From assembly GCA_938003565.1 (NCBI GenBank), contig CALKYB010000082.1, positions 1-10,421 on the forward strand: a stretch of 10,421 nucleotides of DNA. The letters run 5' to 3'. Source of the DNA: an uncultured bacterium. Lineage in GTDB: Bacteria > Bdellovibrionota_C > UBA2361 > SZUA-149 > CALKYB01. The position numbers and the translations under genes are program-made. The notes below the pieces were generated by a model. It saw only the letters and a list, made by a program, of their open reading frames with translations, was not told where the DNA came from and ran no database searches. Numbering within the stretch: the stretch's first letter is position 1; each line of letters begins with the position of its first letter. Of the stretch, positions 6,901 through 10,421 are shown in pieces.

Positions 6901-7830
6901 TTATGGGTTGTTCTGTAATTCTAAAATTGAGTGTGCGATATCCTTAGAGAAGCTAATTGACGATTCAACAGTCAAGTGGCTGCCATCATAGCTTTTATAC
7001 TTAGTCCTATCGAATTCTAACCAGACGCCCCCGGCAGTAGTGAACCTTTTTTTGAAGGTGTCTTCTATAAAACCACTTTTCTCATTTTCAATATTTTCAA
7101 CTTCTCTACTAGAGGGAGGTCTAAACCCATAAACCAATACGCCATTCTTAGTAAGTTGAGTGATTTTTCTTAGTAAAATTTTTTCTGCTGTAGGTGATAC
7201 TTGATTGTTAGAAAACATATTCTGATAAGCATCAATACCTCGTTTGATCGAAAAAACCTTTCGGGAGGAAGCAATCCAACCGTTTGGATTGATAATCTGT
7301 AGATAGTCACTATTCTTTGTTGTACCTAGTAGGCTGGAAATTTTTCGACGATGGAATTTTGAAGCAAAACTATAGGTGTGGAGGACAAGAAAACGTTTTA
7401 GAAAATCATAATTTAGAAATTTATTTAAATGTTGGTTACGCAAAGCTTTTGGAGTTAAGCTAAGAGGAGTTATAGCAAAAATTGCTGTTTGCCTAGAACT
7501 ACTGGAGTCGAGCTTCGAAAGAGCAAGTTCAATGTATTTTTTACTAAATCCTGCTTGAGAATATCCAAAGTTTAGAGACTTATGTCCGGTGAGTTTTGAA
7601 ATTTCATCTGGAGAAACACCGCGATAGAGTCTTGAGTCTCCTAGCATGACTAGGTCATAGTTGGGACTAGCGTAAGTCTTTTCCAACCAGAATTTATCCA
7701 ATTCTAGATCTGATAGGCGATTATTCTTTACTCCCCCTTGAGGTAAAAGAGCGACTATAGCAATAAGGAGTATGCTCAGTAGAAAACAAATCTTAGTTCT
7801 ACTAAAACTGAAAGTAAATAAACTCACCAC
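6901..7830 (-). CDS. SGNH-like membrane-anchored/periplasmic hydrolase partner of an MBOAT acyltransferase
   Basis: The 309-aa product has an N-terminal membrane anchor or uncleaved signal (about 14-30). It then has GDSR (64-67), the SGNH block I serine motif with S66, and DGSHL (282-286) near the C-terminus supplying D282 and H285 of the usual Ser-Asp-His triad. The middle is divergent. In alginate and related O-acetylation systems a periplasmic SGNH protein (AlgJ/AlgX type) moves the acyl group exported by the MBOAT protein onto the glycan, and the context fits that role. The GTG start at 7830 lies inside the 3' end of the MBOAT gene (29-bp overlap) and is preceded by AGAGG at five bases, suggesting coupled translation. 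It may be an acetyltransferase or an esterase. The specific glycan is not identifiable. Confidence 0.72.
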   Translation of the reverse strand: MVSLFTFSFSRTKICFLLSILLIAIVALLPQGGVKNNRLSDLELDKFWLEKTYASPNYDLVMLGDSRLYRGVSPDEISKLTGHKSLNFGYSQAGFSKKYIELALSKLDSSSSRQTAIFAITPLSLTPKALRNQHLNKFLNYDFLKRFLVLHTYSFASKFHRRKISSLLGTTKNSDYLQIINPNGWIASSRKVFSIKRGIDAYQNMFSNNQVSPTAEKILLRKITQLTKNGVLVYGFRPPSSREVENIENEKSGFIEDTFKKRFTTAGGVWLEFDRTKYKSYDGSHLTVESSISFSKDIAHSILELQNNP

Positions 7831-9205
7831 CAGGGCCTCTAAATATTATCGTTGCTAAGACTATAAGTGCGTAGAATAAAATTTCTAGTTTTCCAATGCG
7901 AACTCTTTGGCTTAGCTTAAAATAGTGGAAACCTTCCCACACCGCTGCGATGACAAATAACAACTGTAGGTGTGAAGTGAAAACAAAATTTATTCCACCT
8001 TGAAAAGAGAACATCTCCTCAAGTATTTTAATAGCTTGGTCAAAGCTGTTTGCCCGAAAGAAGATCCAGGCAATTAATACTTGAAAAAGAGTAATGCCAG
8101 TAGCTACTAATCTTCCTATAAGGGGAACTTTGCCTACGAGTGATGGCCAATTGGTTAATTTCTCAAGTGAGAGGAGAAGGGAATGAATTGCAGCCCATAC
8201 TATAAAGGTCCAAGCCGCTCCATGCCAAAGCCCTGAGACCAGCATTGTGACCCAAAGATTAAAGCTGGTTCGAAGCGAGGAAGCTCTACTACCTCCTAGA
8301 GGTATATAAAGATAGTCTCTAAACCAAGTGGACAGGGAAATATGCCAGCGAGACCAGAATTCGCTTAAAGACGAAGAAGTATAAGGATAATTAAAGTTCA
8401 CAGGCAGATCATAGCCCATCCAGGTGGCAATTCCTCTGGCTATTCTACTATATCCACTAAAATCAAAATAGATTTGGATGGAAAAGGCAATTGCTACAAG
8501 CCACCAAAACGAAGCGCCTTGGTCAATTATTGTTGATGAAAAGGCCTTATTTACAAATGGCGCAACTCCGTCTGCGATTACGACTTTACGAAAATAGCCT
8601 GCTATCACCAACTTAGTTCCTCTCCAGCAACTCTCTTCAGTTGTAACAGGAGTTTGGGCTAGCCGCTCGAGTATTTCGCTTGCCCTGACTATGGGGCCGG
8701 CGACAAGCTGGGGAAACATCATTAGAAAGGAGAAGAAGTGGAGAATGTTTCGGGTTGGCTCAATCTTACCTCGGTATACATCAATGCTGTAGCTCATTGA
8801 CTGAAACGTGTAAAAGCTAATGCCCACCGGGAGAATCAGAGTGAAGGTTGGTAAAGCTGCGACTAAGTCCACTTGGAAGCCAATTGAGGCTAAAGCTTGC
8901 TCAAAGCTCGAAGCAAAGAACCGGCTATATTTAAATATTGAAAGACAGAGAATATTAGTTACTAGGGAGATTGTTAGAAAGTATTTGGCATGGTGAGGTT
9001 TCTGCTTAATTAGAAGACCCGTAAGATAATCGACGAATCCACTGAAGATAATTAGAAATAAAAACCTCCAGTCCCACCAGCCGTAAAAAAAGCCTGAAAA
9101 AATAGTTAGAGTTAGCCATCGAGATGTAGGTTTATGCTTGAGGATATTCCAAAAGCAAAAAAAGACTAGAAGAAATAGGAAAAATGTTCCTGAATTAAAA
9201 AGCAT
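7802..9205 (-). CDS. MBOAT-family O-acyltransferase (AlgI-like)
   Basis: The 467-aa product begins MLFNSGTFFLFLLVFF, the stereotyped start of this family, and has many membrane segments along its length. Core MBOAT features are visible: YFDFSGYSRIARG (about 246-258), FWSRWHISLSTWFRDYLYIP (about 282-301), and SGLWHGAAW with the invariant membrane histidine H328. These proteins pass acyl groups, usually acetyl, across the inner membrane for attachment to a secreted polysaccharide such as alginate or cellulose, or to cell-wall polymers. The length is typical and the gene looks intact. It is followed with overlap by the SGNH-like gene. No glycan synthase or export gene is nearby, so the target polymer is unknown. 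No clear Shine-Dalgarno precedes the ATG. Confidence 0.92.
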   Translation of the reverse strand: MLFNSGTFFLFLLVFFCFWNILKHKPTSRWLTLTIFSGFFYGWWDWRFLFLIIFSGFVDYLTGLLIKQKPHHAKYFLTISLVTNILCLSIFKYSRFFASSFEQALASIGFQVDLVAALPTFTLILPVGISFYTFQSMSYSIDVYRGKIEPTRNILHFFSFLMMFPQLVAGPIVRASEILERLAQTPVTTEESCWRGTKLVIAGYFRKVVIADGVAPFVNKAFSSTIIDQGASFWWLVAIAFSIQIYFDFSGYSRIARGIATWMGYDLPVNFNYPYTSSSLSEFWSRWHISLSTWFRDYLYIPLGGSRASSLRTSFNLWVTMLVSGLWHGAAWTFIVWAAIHSLLLSLEKLTNWPSLVGKVPLIGRLVATGITLFQVLIAWIFFRANSFDQAIKILEEMFSFQGGINFVFTSHLQLLFVIAAVWEGFHYFKLSQRVRIGKLEILFYALIVLATIIFRGPGGEFIYFQF

Positions 9206-9367
9206 TGAGTTTGAGTGTTGAAGTGAAGTTTTATACCTTTTGGGGTTTATTTTTATGAAATAGTATCATGGTAAGAGAGGTGACGATAATGTAAAGTCTC
9301 TAGAGCAGAGCAAACATAAGTTGGACTGAGTTCCTGTATTTTAAAAACCAAATTATTAAATCCTTTC

Positions 9368-9886
9368 TTATGAGTTTTCAGTGATGATAAACTCGCCTAT
9401 ATCGCGCCGAATAGTTAAGATATAACGTTTGCCGTGGTCACCGTCAGGCATTACTACCCTGTGCCCTCCGGCGTCTGGGAAGCCATCAACGGGCCAATCG
9501 TCGAAGAAGACAAATTGTCCAACTGGCACGACAATTTCTTTCTTGCTATCTTTATCGGCTGGGTTCAGCTCAACAACTACATTCGATTCGCCGGGTATCA
9601 TGATGCCAAATCCGTCAATAGGGGCGTACTTTTTATTAACAGAACCTCCTTTTATTGTCAGATCACAAAGCGGTGATTTCAGGACTTTTTCACTCGATAG
9701 GTTAGTAGCGCCGAACGATGCAAGAAAATCGCTTAGCGCCTTAGAATTCAAAGATATCGGACTATGTACTGCCGATATGTTCTCCGGCTCGGTGGAGTTA
9801 TTTACCAAGAAACCTTCTGAAAGGGTTGAAATTCGTTGCGCGAGAGTTGTTAGCACGGTGATTACCTTTAGTTGACAGGAACTCAT
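9368..9886 (-). CDS. Uncharacterised 172-aa protein
   Basis: I do not recognise a family. There is no clear signal peptide or membrane segment. The C-terminal half (about 88-168) is rich in predicted strands: GFGIMIPG, VVVELNP, VPVGQFVFFDDWP, GGHRV, then GKRYILTIRRD. This order, with a late histidine and arginine, faintly recalls the end of a double-stranded beta-helix (cupin or 2-oxoglutarate oxygenase fold). The upstream H-x-D metal motif is absent, so no activity is proposed. The start is well supported: GAGGGACA directly precedes the ATG. That site lies in one arm of a 16-bp inverted repeat shared with the divergent side. Base composition looks higher in GC than its neighbours by eye, which may indicate separate origin. 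Confidence 0.65.
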   Translation of the reverse strand: MSSCQLKVITVLTTLAQRISTLSEGFLVNNSTEPENISAVHSPISLNSKALSDFLASFGATNLSSEKVLKSPLCDLTIKGGSVNKKYAPIDGFGIMIPGESNVVVELNPADKDSKKEIVVPVGQFVFFDDWPVDGFPDAGGHRVVMPDGDHGKRYILTIRRDIGEFIITENS

Positions 9887-9938
9887 TGTCCCTCAATTAA
9901 AGTCAGGAGTTAAGGAGGCTATTTGAGGGATAATGAGT
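9881..9938. promoter_or_regulatory. Mirror-image start sites: 16-bp inverted repeat with RBS and ATG in both arms
   Basis: 9881-9896 and 9923-9938 are reverse complements at 15 of 16 positions, around a 26-base spacer. Read outward, each arm is TTGAGGGAYAATGAGT, a ribosome-binding site plus ATG-Ser. The minus copy starts the 172-aa gene and the plus copy starts a 54-codon frame. In a minus-strand transcript that begins upstream, the arms could pair and hide the start of the 172-aa gene. Confidence 0.7.
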
Positions 9939-10097
9939 GAGAAAAACTACCGGAAAAAAGGGAGGTTAAGGAGCTCTCGAAACACTAACAGCAAATATGC
10001 GAACAGTAAATATCCCAGTATAAGCCGGGCGTATGCGAGGCCCTTATACAGGTATACCCATCCTTTAATATGTATAAGAAGCGCAATATCTATTTGA
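9933..10097 (+). CDS. Short basic ORF (54 aa) running into repeat copy C, possibly a truncated gene
   Basis: The ATG follows GAGGGATA, the mirror of the strong start on the other strand. The first 28 or so codons give a very basic, soluble segment (MSEKNYRKKGRLRSSRNTNS at the start). The remainder is encoded by repeat copy C (from 10018) and stops within it. This looks like either a small gene whose end was replaced by the repeat, or a chance frame behind a duplicated start site. No family is recognised. Confidence 0.35.
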   Translation: MSEKNYRKKGRLRSSRNTNSKYANSKYPSISRAYARPLYRYTHPLICIRSAISI

Positions 10098-10140
10098 ACC
10101 TTGAAAATCAGCTGTATTTTGAATTTTATGGGCTTGTAGC
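10018..10140 (+). repeat. Repeat copy C (left arm and central part)
   Basis: 10018-10063 matches copy A 765-810 at 41 of 46 positions without gaps, ending in the shared string GGTATACCCATCC. The match weakens after this but continues with AATATG...GAAGCGCA (10067-10085), AAATCAGCTGTATTTTGA (about 10106-10123) and CTTGTAGCATA (10134-10144), the last shared with copy B. The first arm contains its own imperfect palindrome, TATAAG...CTTATA (10019-10048). The outer arm block (TTCGGCATTTA) and the 3' arm of copy A are missing. Beyond it, 10145-10240 holds nothing I can assign. Confidence 0.8.
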
Positions 10141-10243
10141 ATAGCTAGCTCTTATCTTCGTGCTTCCTCAATTATTTTTATGATATCCTTAAGACCAAGT
10201 AAATCTGAGTAGTGAAACATAGGTTTTTTTGGATGCTTTTTAT

Positions 10244-10289
10244 TTTAATGGGAGACCAAAAGGCTACTGCTGTTTGGTCTCCCATTAAA
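10244..10289. repeat. Perfect 17-bp hairpin upstream of a short secreted-type ORF
   Basis: TTTAATGGGAGACCAAA (10244-10260) and TTTGGTCTCCCATTAAA (10273-10289) are exact reverse complements with a 12-base loop. No T-run follows the stem on either strand, so a standard rho-independent terminator is unlikely. It ends 15 bases before the ATG at 10305, so it would sit in the 5' leader of that ORF. Confidence 0.75.
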
Positions 10290-10304
10290 CTCAGGCACAG
10301 CCCC

Positions 10305-10421
10305 ATGAAATTTAAAACTAGAGTTGTTTCGCTTTTTTGTTTGTTCTTATCTGGACTCGCTTTTTCGGAAGTCGATATCGATAGGGTATACCCCGCCCAC
10401 TATAAACTTCGGCATTTATAA
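10305..10421 (+). pseudogene. 5' fragment of a secreted-protein gene cut short by repeat copy D
   Basis: The frame encodes 38 residues beginning MKFKTRVVSLFCLFLSGLAF, a textbook Sec signal peptide with a likely cleavage site near AFS/E. About eight residues later (SEVDIDRV) the frame enters repeat copy D and stops at the last base of the window. A signal peptide with almost no mature part suggests a gene whose remainder has been lost or displaced by the repeat, though a small secreted peptide cannot be excluded. A possible GTG start at 10212 would run through the perfect hairpin and is not favoured. The ribosome-binding site is weak. Confidence 0.4.
10385..10421 (+). repeat. Repeat copy D (left end only, cut by the window edge)
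   Basis: 10397-10418 matches copy A 741-762 at 21 of 22 positions (CCACTATAAACTTCGGCATT...). GGTATA precedes it by six bases, compared with eight in copy A. The copy continues off the window, so its full extent cannot be judged. Confidence 0.7.

Noticed and set aside
9429..9875. Plus-strand ORF of 148 codons antisense to the 172-aa gene
   Set aside because: The minus-strand frame has a strong ribosome-binding site and a protein-like strand pattern; the plus frame has neither.
10244..10300. Rho-independent terminator
   Set aside because: Neither strand has a T-run after the stem.
10212..10304. Longer GTG-started version of the ORF at 10305
   Set aside because: It would translate the perfect hairpin and bury the signal peptide 31 residues inside the protein.
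1..10421. CRISPR array
   Set aside because: No regularly spaced short direct repeats were seen anywhere in the window.

Overview
The window looks like an accessory region of a Gram-negative, probably marine, bacterium with low GC (around 40 % by eye). A gammaproteobacterium of the polysaccharide-degrading Cellvibrionales type is the best guess. The reasons are a type IV pilin with a classical prepilin leader, Sec-exported proteins carrying C-x-D-x-DGDG-x-GW(D/N) calcium-loop modules, a secreted PL14-like jelly-roll protein and an AlgI-like MBOAT acyltransferase. This placement is inference. No rRNA, tRNA or other taxonomic marker is present.

Layout. 46-738 (+) is an ICMT/PEMT-type membrane methyltransferase. 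Directly after its stop lies a long imperfect inverted-repeat element, copy A (727-1006). 1121-1612 (+) is a single type IV pilin-like gene. 1843-2475 (-) is an FHA-domain protein with a degenerate second FHA-like half. 2676-2780 holds copy B of the repeat, inverted relative to A and just 3' of the next gene. 2809-4449 (-) is a secreted FN3-FN3-PL14-like protein. A 676-bp divergent intergenic region follows, with a 19-bp palindrome, diverged direct repeats and one weak 70-aa ORF. 5126-6712 (+) is a 528-aa secreted protein of unknown function with four DGDG/NGDG modules, followed by a clear rho-independent terminator. 7802-9205 (-) and 6901-7830 (-) overlap and form a two-gene MBOAT plus SGNH-like unit, the standard arrangement for O-acylation of an exported glycan. 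9368-9886 (-) is an unrecognised 172-aa protein. From 9881 to the end there is a mirror-image pair of ribosome-binding-site/start-codon sequences, two short ORFs that each run into a repeat copy (C at 10018-10140, D at 10385-10421) and a perfect 17-bp hairpin.

How the genes relate. Several products are predicted to act at or beyond the cell envelope: pilin, PL14-like protein, DGDG-module protein and glycan acyltransferase. The PL14-like gene and the DGDG-module gene are divergent neighbours and share the same short cysteine-bounded N-terminal module. Otherwise the region reads as a mosaic of single genes and two-gene units, not one pathway.

The least ordinary signal is the dispersed repeat family A-D. 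Its copies lie at or inside the 3' end of an ORF in the same orientation as that ORF, and the fullest copy can fold into a nested hairpin of about 250 nt. It could be a MITE-like element, a 3'-end/terminator repeat or a recombination site. The sequence alone does not decide between these.
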